From Corythucha ciliata (Eukaryota; Arthropoda; Insecta; Hemiptera; Tingidae): DNA of 64,000 nucleotides. The stretch spans positions 42,470,001 through 42,534,000 of the forward strand of contig CM075943.1 of NCBI GenBank assembly GCA_038030265.1. Direction: 5' to 3'. The notes beneath the pieces are model-generated. The model was given only the letters and a program-made list of their open reading frames with translations, was not told where the DNA came from and ran no database searches. The translations under genes were made by a program, and so were the position numbers. Numbering within the stretch: the stretch's first letter is position 1; each line of letters starts with the position of its first letter. Positions 51,401 to 60,499 of the stretch are shown piece after piece.

Positions 51401-54400
51401 ATCAGTGAAAATGTCCAAAATCCAGCTGTAATTTTATTTGCTTCACATGTAGTTTGTGAAGCAAAATACTTTATTAAAAAAAAAAAAGTTGAGACCAAAT
51501 GTTGAAAGAGCGCTCTGGCGGGATCAAAATTTCAAATTTCATAAATGACCACCGATACCATAGCGATCGTGATGAGTGGAAGAACTTGGGCTCTATACAA
51601 CTTTGTTCGTTATGTACACAATCAGCTGGGAAAGGCAACGTCTTCCTCTAAAGACAGGGAATTGATATAATGTAATTATTCAAGCTATTGGCGAATGAAA
51701 CTATCACTAGCTGCGCTAGTGTTCTTGATAGTGTAAGCGGTATTTGTTACCAATTTGAGAGTTAGTTTCACAGGCATTAGAGAACCTATAATCAGACAGG
51801 TAAAATCACAGACGCCATGTTCGCTCTTATCAATTATCAGTCTTGTAAAATCCACCTTTTGTTGATGTTTTGTGGATGTCAACAAACCACCCCCAACCAT
51901 TCTTATTAAATTGATAAGAACGAACATGGCGCCGTATGCGTCTACTCGTCTTCAAAGGTTCCTTACAGGCATTGCTGATAGTGTAAGAAGTATTGATAAC
52001 TCAGTTTCTATCGTTGTTTGATCTTGAAGAGCTCGTAAATAACTACATATCTCACTTAATCTGGCTGGGTTTTCAAGATTCTTTGGTGAATAAATCATGA
52101 ATAAATACATCAAACGTGTTCACATTAAAAATTCGGAAAAGAAGGTTCTTGAAATGTAGGTACCTAATCCACCTCCTGAATCGGAAAGAATTCGTGGGCA
52201 CTGGGTTATAGCTAGCAAAATTATTATAATGGGGAACTTGCACATTTTTCAAAAGTAGGTGTTGCTTAAAGAGGGCTCTTCCACAAGTCTATTGCTCACA
52301 TTAAACTTTGAAATCAGTCAAGGATGCATTTTTAGGGAATTTTTACAAATTTTGAGTGGGGGTTCGATTACGTAAAAACTTACTTATTGAAATGGATGAT
52401 GCGGGGAAGAGGGGGTTAGACGAGTTTAATGGGGGACATCAAGGTGACTATAGTCGGATCGGTGAAAGAATGTGCATGAAGTTACCCTCTCTCTTTTCCA
52501 TAAACCCACATGACTTAACCCTACCCCACCATTACCTGAGAAGAACCTCTCCTATTTTATCGGTAAAACTCTCTGTTATTGGTTGCAGCTGTTTGATAAT
52601 AATAGGAGAAGTAGAGAACCACTTTAAGAGAGGGAAAAAGAGGGCTTATGGCCTCCCACCACTCATGCACATTCTTTCGCCGATTCGACTATAAACTTTA
52701 CTATAGGTGCCGCAGATTTCCCCCTGCCCATCGGACAGGAGGGATGGAGACTGACGTCACCAGCAGTCCTTTGCTCCCGATTGCTCACCCTAGAGCAGCA
52801 GAGTAAGTTAATTTTGAAATTGAAGTCTATGAATTCTCAAAAATCACAACCCAATAACAATTAATAACGTACTGGGTCCAGCGCACTGGCGGTTGGGACT
52901 GCTCGTGACGTAGGTGAAGGACAGTGATCTGCGGCACCTATAGAAAATTTAGTCACCTTGGGGGACATATTTCATGTTATTTGTAAACAAACAATTTTAG
53001 AGTTCCCTCAAATGCTTCAGAAGTAAGTATTTACGTCATTTCCCCTCGCACCATCCATCCTCTTCTGAAGAACTTTGAACCTTTTTTAAAAATCTTAAAA
53101 CGCACCAATCGGGTTGCAACTTCCGTTGTTATCCTTCAGTTCACGGGTCAAATCACCGGTATGCTTTTCTACCCAATCTGAGATTCATGCAAGTTCCCCA
53201 TTTCGTTGTTAGTGCTACCACCCAATTTATTTATACTTACGGTGGTCGAGAGCTCACAAAATAACTATTTTTCAGTTGACGGGTGTTAAGTTATTTCATT
53301 ATCAGCGGTTCCTTCCATCTCAAGACCTTACTACTTCTGAAGTTGTTCATTCGGGAAGCGTCTTTTTACTGTTAATTTTGAATACAGATTCATCACCATC
53401 AAAATCTCGGAATGTCACAGATGGAAGAAAAGGCTACGATGCTAACCATATCAACATGGCATTAGACGGGACGAAGAGGACTCTAAGAAGATATTTGCGC
53501 TTTGCCTGCAGTCGCCTGCGCTTGAATAATCCTAATAAATGCTCTTAAATGGTTATTTTCGGCATTCTAAACTATACCCACATGTATCTGTTCGGGGAAT
53601 AACAATAACAAGGACAGATACAAGTTAAGGATCACACCAATACCGACACTGATATTGAAGGGTATAGTCGAGACGAGGTGCTCGGGTAAATTTTATTAAT
53701 TAATAAAAGTATAAGAATAAGCACGAAAGTATACAATATAGTAAGTAAGCGCCTCGAACCCTGAATGGAACAGAACAAGGCACGATATGAGAGATAGGTA
53801 AACAAATCATCCTCCTCTGTCGTAATTTCTGGTGATCCAGCCGAAATGAACGAGCGAGAGGACCCGCATTGCGAGGAACTTCGGTAGTCAAAAAGTGGGA
53901 AGAAGAAAGGAGAGACCGGGAGTTTTTGGGCCAGCACCAGAGCTCGGGGAAAGTCGTCTCGTCGGCGGCAACGCTAGCAAAGGATAAAACCGTGATGAAG
54001 AAGGGACGTTTCAGGGGGCAACATGAGAAAACGAACGAGCACCGGTCTTTTCTCTGTTGTGCCCCGACGCCATCCAATTGCTGATCGCCAGTCTCCAGCC
54101 GTTCGCTGTGGCTCCGTTGAATCTGTTGTTGAGCGGTTCCCGTAGGTCGGACTCCCCCGTCGCGTCCGCGTACGCTCACGTTAAGTGCATTTCCATCATA
54201 CTCTTCAGTAACCAGTGACCCCCTTATTAACAACTCACACTAATGTAATACCGAGCCCTATAGTAGTCGACCTTAGCGTAATTAATAAATGTACACACTT
54301 TTCCACGAGTTGTAATGGCAAAAAAAGAATGAAAAAGATGTGAAAATAATCCAAAATTAACATACCGCTTACACTATCGGTATCACTAGTTTCTCTATGA

Positions 54401-57400
54401 CCGCCGCGTCTTCCTTAGCTGCAATCGCCGATTCGCATCACATTTGATGAGTATCATGGGTCAGAACTTGGTGATAAATCCATTTTTTAAGGTTTATTTA
54501 TACTAAAATAGATAGTTCCCCGAGTGTTGGCTCGCAAAGTTAAGATAATGTAAGGGGTAGAAATAGAAAGTTTGTGTATAGAGATGTAGTCAACTATGAT
54601 AAACTGGAATCCGTACTGAAAGAGGAAAATTGGGAATCCGTTTATAAGAACACGTATGACGTGAACAAAGCACTAGATCAGTTTGTAAATAAGTTGGAAA
54701 ATATGGTTAGTTCTTGTTCAATTAATCAAGTGTTCAAGGTTAAAAATAAACACACGAAATTAACTGATTGGATAACTAAAGGATTGGTCAATTCAATCCG
54801 TTCTAGGGATCGGATGAGGAGAAAACTTCGTTCTGAACCATATAATTTAGCGCTGAAAACCCGTTTCGTCAGGTATAGAAACCTTTTAAACTTGTTACTC
54901 AAAAAAGCCAAAGTGATGCACTTCAGAAGTAAAATTTTAGAGGGGAAAGGGAACCCTAAAAATGTTTGGAATGTTATTAATGAATTAGTACCCGGGGGTA
55001 ACTTAAATAATAGCGAGGTAGATGAAATTCTAACTGATTCGGGCCTAATTGTTAATGACGCTGAAAAGATTGCTGACTGCTCCAACTGCTATTTTTCGGA
55101 AGTGGGGAGACAGTGTAAGGAAGGTATTGACGTTCCTGACGTTGAAAGAATTAATATGGTTAATGAAAGGTGTGATCCTAGGATCGTCAGGGAATCTATT
55201 TTCCTTTCGCCAGTTACTCCTCAAGAAGTCCTTAGCTACTTGATTAAAATAAAAAAGACTAGCAGCTGTGTAATTGGTAATCTAAAGAACGTCGTTCTCA
55301 GACAAATTGCATCTTTTATTTGTGCTCCCATCGCCCATTTGTTCAACTTAGGCTTTTCGACTGGGACTTTTCCTGATATTTTCAAGAAAACTGTCATTAT
55401 ACCTGTCCATAAGGGTGGAGATACTAAACTCCTAAGCAATTATAGACCTATAGCACTGACATCTGCTTTAGCTAAAGTATTTGAAAAATGTATTAAAACT
55501 CGACTTTGTGATTTCCTGGATAAACATGAAATTTTGTCACCAAACCAATATGGGTTTAGAAAAAGACGTAGTACTGAGCATGCTCTGTTTAATTTACACA
55601 ATTCAATTCTAGATAAATTGGATACTGGGATGCATGTACTGGGTGTTTTTCTTGACGTTAAAAAAGCGTTTGACACTATTGACCATGAGTTGTTAGTGAG
55701 TAAATTACTTAATTGTGGTATTCGTGGGGTGACTCTTGACATTCTATGGTCGTTTTTGAAAGACAGACCATGTGTCACTAGGATAGGGGATAAGTATAGT
55801 AGGGAAGTAATATTAAAGTGTGGCGTGCCGCAGGGCTCAGTCTTGGGTCCTTTGTTGTTCCTGATCTTTGTGAACGATTTGCTGAACCTAAAACTCTCGG
55901 GTGAGATTCAGGCATTTGCAGATGATACCTGTCTCATTTTTAGTCAGTCGAATTGGGATCATTTGGTTAATCTTGCTAGTAGTGAATTACAAGTCGTAAA
56001 GACGTGGTATGATAACAATCTGCTTAGCTTGAATTTAGCAAAGACGGCGGCAATTCGTTTTTCTTTTAAAAAAGTGCGTAATCCAATCGCTACTTCTTTT
56101 AAAATACATAAGTATGTGTGTACTGCGGGTCAGAATTTACAGTGTGACTGTCAAGACGTAAGATACACTTTTGAACATAAATATTTGGGAATCCTATTCG
56201 ATTGTAATTTGAAATTTAAAAACCATGTTTCTAAATTAGTTTCTCGTATGCGTAAGTTATTTTATAGATTTAGAATTCTTCGTTCCGTTTTACCCTTAGA
56301 CCTTTTGAAATCTGTTTATTTTGCTTTGGTTGAATCAATTTTATGTTACGGTGTGGTGATTTGGGGGTCCACTGTGAAATCCCATCTAAAATCTGTCCGG
56401 TCTGCTCAAAATATCCTTATTAAGATCATTTTGTGTAAGCCTAGGCGGTTCACGACTTCTTTAATTTTCAATGAATTTGGGGTTTTAAATTTGAAACAGC
56501 TTTTTCTTTTGAATTCGGTGTTGAGTCTTCTCTATCTTAACTTAGACAAATGTAAATCTAACAGTCGTTTTGGCACCAGGGCGGTGTCTCAATGTGATCT
56601 GAATTTGCCGACTATCCATACGGAAACACGTAGGCGTTCAGCATTGTTTTCTGGAATCAAGTTTTGTTATGATAATAAAATTAATTTGAGGAACTTTAAA
56701 TCTAGGAAAGCTTTGAGAACCTTTCTTCGGGGTGTTCTACAAAATTTTCAGTGATGTGTTGGTGCAAAGATGTCTGGCTATTTGTTATTCTCTCCTTTTT
56801 GTATTAACTTCGTGATTTTTATTGGTTATATTTAGGCTAATAGTATGTAGGCTAAAATTTGATTTTTATTTCAGTAGTGTACATGCTCGTTCTAGGCTAT
56901 AAAGAGTGCTAGGCCCCTTGGCACAAGCTTTTAGCTTTTAAAGGGGCTGGCCAATTATCTGTCTCTTATTGAAGTATTTGTAATTTACTAGTGTATCTGG
57001 CAAAAATAAATAAATAAATAATAAATAAAATAGAGCATAAATCGTGATCCGTTCGTAAAATAACCCAATAGTTAATAAATTAGCGATTTTTGATGTTTTA
57101 GGTCATTTCAAACACGCCAGCTAGCATGTTTGTGTCATATGCGCCTTCCGAAAAAAAATCGCCTGTAACGTTGCTGTTGGAGAGCGGTTTGTTGTATTTC
57201 TTTGCCTTATTTTCTACTAGAGTTCTCCAATAATAAAATAATGGAGGATAAACAGATGAGCTATTTAGAGGCATGTAAAGGACAGAGAATACAAGGCATA
57301 TACGTTGCGGAAAATGTTCGTTTTGGCGGGATTTCAAATATGCCAACTTTTGTTTATATGTAAATAAAAAATATTTCTGAAGGGTTTTAAATTTTTATTT

Positions 57401-60172
57401 ATTTATTTACTTGGAAGGATTGACATGCCGCATCGAAAAAACATATTTTTGGAAAATGTGAAACTTCCTCATTGACTGCTTATTTTATGCTTTAAGGCCT
57501 CGCCACACAGAACGCGAACAGCCGCGCGGACTGGTCCGCACGCGAAAAAACTATGGTAACGGGGTATACCTCACCCTCGTACCCCCGTTGTCATGGTTTT
57601 TTGGGGAGCGGACTAGTGTGGTAAGGCCATTAGAATCGTTATCCTTTTTTTGGTATATTTTTTTAATAATTTAGTTGCCTTTGCTATCGGTCCTCCACCA
57701 TAGAAAGTTGAATTTGCGTCTTCTTGGTAACTGAGCAACGAATTTTACGTGAAAATTCGATGGAATATCTCACATGGTACACGGTACGTAATCACGAATC
57801 ACAAAACACGTTAGCTTTTTGCACAGTGAACCATCATCAATCACAAAACGGAGGGTGATATTTGACCGAAAGAATAAGGAGGGACGGATGTGGAAAGGCT
57901 ACACAAGAAAGACATGTTGTTCTTTTTGTATGATGAAGAAAGAGAAAAGATCACGTCTCGGCACGCTGTCATTTTAATTGTAATTTTGGTTTGATCTCCA
58001 CTTATAGATTCTTGTAAAAGCCGGGCGTCGGTCGCGGTTTTATAGGGAGTCGTTGAACGAGATCTTTATCGTGTAACTGTGCAGTTCTCATTAAAGGATT
58101 TAAAGAACAAAATACAAATTATGATAATTTAGTTGTTTGTGCGTTCGCCGTTTCCCTGAATTCAATCTCTCCTCCCAACCCCTTCAACATTGTGCTTTAC
58201 AGCTCCTTTATCGTCTCGTCGGCACGAAAACTCAACCCGTGACTCATTCTCTCTCATAATAATTTCCCTCATTTTGATATGGAACTAATCGTCCTTGTTG
58301 TTTTTCTTTGTTCGTGTGTAGGAGAGCGAAGAAAAATGCAAGTCGGAAAAACAATTGACGGAGCACCAGGATGTGATCACGGGCCAGCCCTTGGCTCTGT
58401 TAAGTTACCACGAAGCTCCATCGTACCTTCAATTCAACCCCTACATTCGATCGGGGTATCGAGGGTATCTCTCGACGAAAATGTGCTTCGAAAGGTGACT
58501 TTTTCTCACTTTCTTGGCACCTCCCACCCCTCACTGTGTCACGCAGGGCTTGACTTTAAAAAAAAAGCGCGTGCAGCGGGAAATCCTTTTAGACTTTTCT
58601 TTTTCTTTACATGTTGCCTCACTTTCTTTTTACTGTCACAACGACTTAAATTTTCACTCGTACGCGTTTTTCTTTAACTCCGTCGGAATGTCCCACTCCA
58701 CCAACTTTTATTGTTTAGCATGTTTTGGATGACAAATGAGACTGTCAACATCTGGTCGCACGTTTTCGGCTGGATGCTCTTCCTCGGGCTCACCCTGTAC
58801 GACCTGTGCCTTCTCAATATTCACGCGTCTTTCGCCGACAAATTTATCGTCGGCCTTCTTCTAGCTTGTTTTCAGGCGAGAAAACTTAATAATCCATCGT
58901 TATGTCTTATAATAATAATAATAATCCATCCTTTGTCTTTCAGATATGTATGATAATGTCGTCGCTCTACCACATTTTTTCGTGTCGATCCGAAGAACAC
59001 TTTAATTGCTTCCTGTCGTTCGACCTATTGGGCATTGCTTTGAGCATGCTGGGCATCTACATGACGGGAGTTTATTACGCTTATTGGTGTCACAAGGTAA
59101 ATATTGCCGAGTATTTGTTAAACGTTTGCACAAATGCAATACATTTTTTGCTTCGAACTCCAAATAAAGAAATAAAGAAATGTCGCGGAATCGCTCATGC
59201 GTTTTAGACTTGGGGCGTTCTGAGCGTTAAAAAAAACTTCCTGCTCTGTACGACCTATTTCTTACCGGGTAATTAAGGACGTGAAGCCAAAGCCACTATA
59301 TTTAAAATTGAGAATCCCACTTCAAGGTATCAATTAACGCGAGAAACAAGTAATGTGTATCTCGGTTGTGTAATTAAATGATATAAGAACATCGACAGTT
59401 TCAGTGCGTAAGATGCGCTAACTCTTGACCATTTTCGTTACATTTTATGTAATAATTCACGACGACCAGAGGGAAGGAGAGGGCTTGCCATACAATTGAA
59501 ACTCGACTCGCCTTTTTAAACTCATTATTCATGCTTCCCCTTCTTCACCAAATCCCTTTTTTCTTTTGTTCGTTTCCAGGGTTGGCAAACCTTCTATTTG
59601 TCGTCCGTTCTGGCCATATTTCTAGTCGCGATGGCATTACAAGTACCCAGATTCAACGTCGATTCCAATATTAAATTGATGACGTTCGTAGCTTGGGCAG
59701 CGTATGGCGTCGTACCAACTTTTCACTGGACTCTCATGATGGGAGGTCTGGAAAATCCCATCGTCTCCGTAAGCTTTCCCAATCCTTTTTCTATTATTTA
59801 AGGACTCAATTTTTCGCTTTAAACAACTTTTCTTTTCTTTTTTTTCTACAGCTCCTTCTTCCTAGAGTCGTAATGATGTACGCAATCATCGGAACGGCGT
59901 TCCTCATTTACATCACTAGGGTGCCTGAAAGATTTTTCACAGGTTTGTTCTCCCCACCCCCACCTACCATATCGGGCACGGTCCCCCCACAAAAAAATCT
60001 CCGCGTAATTACTCCATCCCCCTCCCCCGCAGGAAAAGTCGACTACATTGGCTCTTCGCATCAGTGGTGGCACGCTTTTGTAGTTGTTGCCCTCTACTAC
60101 TGGCACAACACAGGCATCAAATATATTGAGTACAGAATGAATCACGGGTGCTCTTTCGACCTTTCAACGTGA
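30425..60172 (+). CDS. PAQR3: PAQR3-like (progestin and adipoQ receptor family) membrane protein
   Basis: Seven-transmembrane protein of the PAQR family; vertebrate PAQR3 (RKTG) sits in the Golgi membrane and tethers Raf kinase, damping ERK signalling. Exons: 30425-30511 (tentative), 58322-58494, 58719-58875, 58944-59096, 59580-59768, 59852-59942, 60033-60172 (TGA 60170-60172). They sum to 990 nt, exactly 330 codons, close to the 311 residues of human PAQR3. Family signatures are all present: NPYIRSGYRGYL before TM1, NETVNIWSH at the start of TM1, SSLYH with FDLLGI after it (a His and an Asp of the metal site), and SSHQWWH in the last helices (the two His). VPERFF and the YGVVPT.HW segment also match PAQR3 rather than adiponectin receptors. 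The intron after 58875 uses a GC donor. The role in Raf control is inferred from the family, not seen here. Confidence 0.9.
30512..32273. other. Intronic/intergenic stretch without recognised features
   Basis: AT-rich; a GA run lies at 30868-30895 and a C run at 31860. Small ORFs here (for example 31208-31621) show no recognisable motif or codon pattern, and I see no gene. Confidence 0.5.
32274..32716. mobile_element. TIR element family A, copy 1 (443 bp)
   Basis: Ends are inverted copies: aatggggaatttgcatg at the left and its counterpart tgtgcaagttccccatt at the right. The whole unit reappears in reverse orientation at 52228-53202, where it is interrupted by another element. No ORF. A non-autonomous DNA transposon (MITE) is the simplest reading. 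Confidence 0.7.
32717..34340. repeat. ~30-33-bp degenerate repeat, 'cccaatttcgcggatttggctctttcaa' type
   Basis: Diverged units such as aaccccaatttcgcggatt alternating with ctctttcaa, in both orientations (cgaaattgcg at 32710-32960, aatttcgcg from 33700 on). A 26-base T run lies at about 33388-33413. Confidence 0.7.
34341..37262. other. Stretch without recognised features
   Basis: AT-rich with purine runs (34983-35020) and C runs near 35410 and 36100. Several ORFs of 60-94 codons are of a size expected by chance. No gene or clear element was seen. Confidence 0.45.
37269..37404. repeat. Short palindromic element
   Basis: Outer arms cggcttcacatgtg (37271-37284) and cgcatgtgaag (37390-37400) pair. 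Inside them cagctttgagctgta pairs with tacagctcaaagctt. Likely a MITE of about 135 bp. Confidence 0.65.
37405..37567. mobile_element. Truncated copy of TIR element family B
   Basis: About 160 bases almost identical (a handful of mismatches) to 63194-63356, starting ataacctttaaaacacagg and including tttggtccctcagtcg. The second terminal repeat seen in the 63-kb copy is missing here. Confidence 0.75.
37600..38540. repeat. 'gctaaaattgagaaa' minisatellite, further block
   Basis: Degenerate 22-27-bp units (ggctaaaattgagaaaa, cgctaattcgcgg) as in 23500-25260. Confidence 0.75.
38541..40254. other. Stretch without recognised features
   Basis: Includes C and G runs near 38706 and 39938. The 133-codon ORF at 38928-39329 shows no domain or repeat character and no splice context. 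I see no supportable gene. Confidence 0.45.
40255..40387. repeat. Palindromic element with ~31-bp arms
   Basis: The arm 40255-40285 (starts ccccgttcacaagctctatg) is the near-perfect reverse complement of 40357-40387 (ends cttgagaacgggg), enclosing a 71-bp loop. Typical foldback or MITE layout. Confidence 0.8.
40388..42102. other. Stretch without recognised genes
   Basis: AT-rich. At 41620-41880 there is the first of three related repeat copies (others near 43080-43270 and 43520-43680), sharing phrases such as cctgaaaacggac and gggaagaaccc. Nothing coding is recognised. Confidence 0.45.
42103..42391. repeat. Compound palindrome built on 'ggcccgtat'
   Basis: Outer ends ggcccgtatgc (42103-42113) and gcatacgggcc (42381-42391) pair. 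Inside are two adjoining hairpins: aagtcgttcctcgaa with its reverse near 42225, and the 22-base arm 42244-42265 with a perfect reverse complement at 42352-42373. Confidence 0.8.
42392..46255. other. Stretch without recognised genes
   Basis: Contains two further copies of the repeat seen at 41620 (43080-43270, 43520-43680), degenerate 'cgaaatt' units near 45760-45960, and C/G runs at 42830 and 43430. At 45975-46110 a short open stretch on the plus strand (KALATARMFGEDDC, RELASIKRALALAL) looks amphipathic but matches nothing I know and lacks splice context. Confidence 0.4.
46256..46508. mobile_element. MITE with perfect 27-bp terminal inverted repeats
   Basis: Positions 46256-46282 (begins gggggtgattctgtaact) are the exact reverse complement of 46482-46508. 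The 253-bp unit contains a second, inner palindrome around ccgttgccttggttttt and aaaaaccatggcaacg. No ORF was seen. Confidence 0.85.
46509..47689. other. Stretch without recognised genes
   Basis: Degenerate 'cgaaattcggggttt' units at 46520-46930, a small gcattgaactttagttatgcatt hairpin-rich spot near 46650, then AT-rich sequence. The A/T-rich segment 47610-47680 is probably the 3' tail of the adjoining R1-like LINE. Confidence 0.45.
47690..48785 (-). pseudogene. R1-like non-LTR retrotransposon remnant
   Basis: GC-rich island in AT-rich surroundings. On the minus strand, 48778-48542 encodes part of the palm of a reverse transcriptase (ALQALVDSS..., then VLLDVQGAFDSAWWPRVL, an R1-clade signature). 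After a deletion, 48330-48200 gives FLPDVRIRL and, in a shifted frame, 48240-48060 gives SILTGHGSFNSKL, CPCRDEDETADHVLRRC and a stop a little further on. This is the C-terminal zinc-knuckle region of R1/LOA-type elements. The catalytic YxDD block is missing and frames are shifted, so it cannot be active. It is 3'-anchored, with the AT-rich tail below 47690. Confidence 0.8.
48786..50158. other. Stretch without recognised features
   Basis: AT-rich. A small perfect palindrome, gcgtgcgtaaagt/actttacgcacgc, lies at 48851-48880. No gene was seen. Confidence 0.45.
50159..50643. mobile_element. Foldback element with ~185-bp inverted arms
   Basis: The left arm 50159-50345 and the right arm 50458-50643 are inverted copies at roughly 85 percent identity by eye, separated by about 110 bases. 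Each arm contains short internal repeats of the type cacttcgtgaaatggac. No transposase ORF. Confidence 0.85.
50644..52227. other. Stretch without recognised genes, one small hairpin
   Basis: AT-rich. At 51811-51835 and 51909-51933 lie 25-base inverted repeats (gacgccatgttcg core) differing at two positions. The phrase gatagtgtaag occurs at 51727 and 51977 and, inverted, at about 54368, suggesting a further dispersed repeat. Confidence 0.5.
52228..53202. mobile_element. TIR element family A, copy 2, interrupted
   Basis: Reverse-orientation copy of 32274-32716, with the same inverted ends (aatggggaacttgc at left, gcaagttccccatt at right). Removing the insert 52440-52960 and one target-site copy leaves about 446 bp, matching copy 1 (443 bp). 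Confidence 0.8.
52440..52960. mobile_element. Nested MITE (521 bp) with 8-bp target duplication
   Basis: Begins caaggtgacta and ends with the inverse tagtcaccttg. It is flanked directly on both sides by ggggacat (52432-52439 and 52961-52968), an 8-bp target-site duplication. Inside are further inverted pairs: the segment at about 52447-52475 with 52664-52692, and taggtgccgcagat (52706-52719) with atctgcggcaccta. The 8-bp duplication suits hAT-like or P-like families. No transposase. Confidence 0.85.
53203..54543. other. Stretch without recognised genes
   Basis: Contains a GC-richer part (53740-54230) with a 177-codon minus-strand ORF (53700-54233) that I cannot assign; it could be retroelement-related or chance. 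The sequence 54240-54540 is AT-rich with the inverted gatagtgtaag phrase. Confidence 0.4.
54544..57030 (+). mobile_element. Non-LTR retrotransposon (jockey/CR1-type), 5'-truncated, intact RT ORF
   Basis: Open frame from 54544 to TGA 56752-56754 (about 736 codons) without internal stop or frameshift. From the N side it has the basic linker with NPKNVWNVINELV, then RT blocks: VIIPVHKGGD, NYRPIALTSALAKVFEK, NQYGFRKRRSTEHAL, FLDVKKAFDTIDH, GVPQGSVLGPLLF (codons about 417-429 counted from 54574), the catalytic FADD (codons 448-451), YLGILFD, and a C-terminal thumb. The endonuclease half is missing. The 3' UTR (56755-57001) carries a ggccccttggcacaagctttt motif and ends in an (AAAT)n-type tail at 57002-57030, as these LINEs do. 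Intact RT and a clean tail suggest a fairly recent insertion. It lies in the sense direction inside the large PAQR3 intron. The exact clade cannot be fixed by eye. Confidence 0.88.
57031..58321. other. Intron sequence before PAQR3 exon 2, with one MITE
   Basis: AT-rich; contains the palindromic element at 57497-57628. The last 60 bases before 58322 form a clear pyrimidine tract and acceptor (tttgttcgtgtgtag). Confidence 0.6.
57497..57628. repeat. Palindromic MITE with nested hairpin
   Basis: Outer ends ggcctcgccacac and gtgtggtaaggcc are inverted copies with two mismatches. Inner arms 57545-57564 (aaaaaactatggtaacgggg) and 57583-57602 pair with one mismatch. The inner phrase is related to aaaaaccatggcaacg inside the MITE at 46256-46508. 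Confidence 0.75.
58322..60172 (+). CDS. PAQR3: PAQR3-like gene, exons 2-7 (all seven TM helices)
   Basis: Exon 2 (58322-58494) carries the cytosolic segment with the PAQR pre-TM motif and ends in phase 2. Exon 3 (58719-58875) holds TM1 with ETVNIWSH and the start of TM2, ending in CFQ. Exon 4 (58944-59096) starts ICMIMSSLYH and covers TM2-3. Exon 5 (59580-59768) covers TM4-5 and ends with GGLENPIVS. Exon 6 (59852-59942) is TM6 and VPERFF. Exon 7 (60033-60172) has SSHQWWH and TM7, ending CSFDLST. Introns are 68-483 bp, in contrast to the 27.8-kb intron in front. Confidence 0.95.
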
Positions 60173-60449
60173 CAGAAAACTCAACATCAAATAACAAATA
60201 ACTCTATAAAAAATTATTTATTTACCCGGAAATTTTTATTATTATTTTTTTTTTACGAACAAAACCGTAGCAACAAAATATAAAAAATCTCATTCCAACC
60301 AGACGAAGAAAGAGCCACTGTGATAATATTTTTTGTCTTAATTTTTATTGTTATCCATAATTTTGTATTGTAAATATCGTAAAACGTCGAATCCAACTTT
60401 ACTACTAGCTATACTTTCTATGCCATTGGGTGCTTGTATTTATTCGCGG

Positions 60450-60455
60450 AATAAA
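60450..60455 (+). promoter_or_regulatory. Candidate polyadenylation signal of the PAQR3-like gene
   Basis: AATAAA about 280 bases after the stop codon, in an AT-rich 3' flank. The first good match of the canonical hexamer downstream of the gene. Confidence 0.5.
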
Positions 60456-60499
60456 AATAACGGGTCTTAAAAGACAAATTTTAGGTTCCAATTAAGGCA

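Noticed and set aside
53700..54233. 177-codon minus-strand ORF
   Set aside because: Longest unexplained ORF in the intron, but low-complexity and ending in a hydrophobic tail from AT-rich DNA. No domain recognised; left unassigned rather than called a gene.
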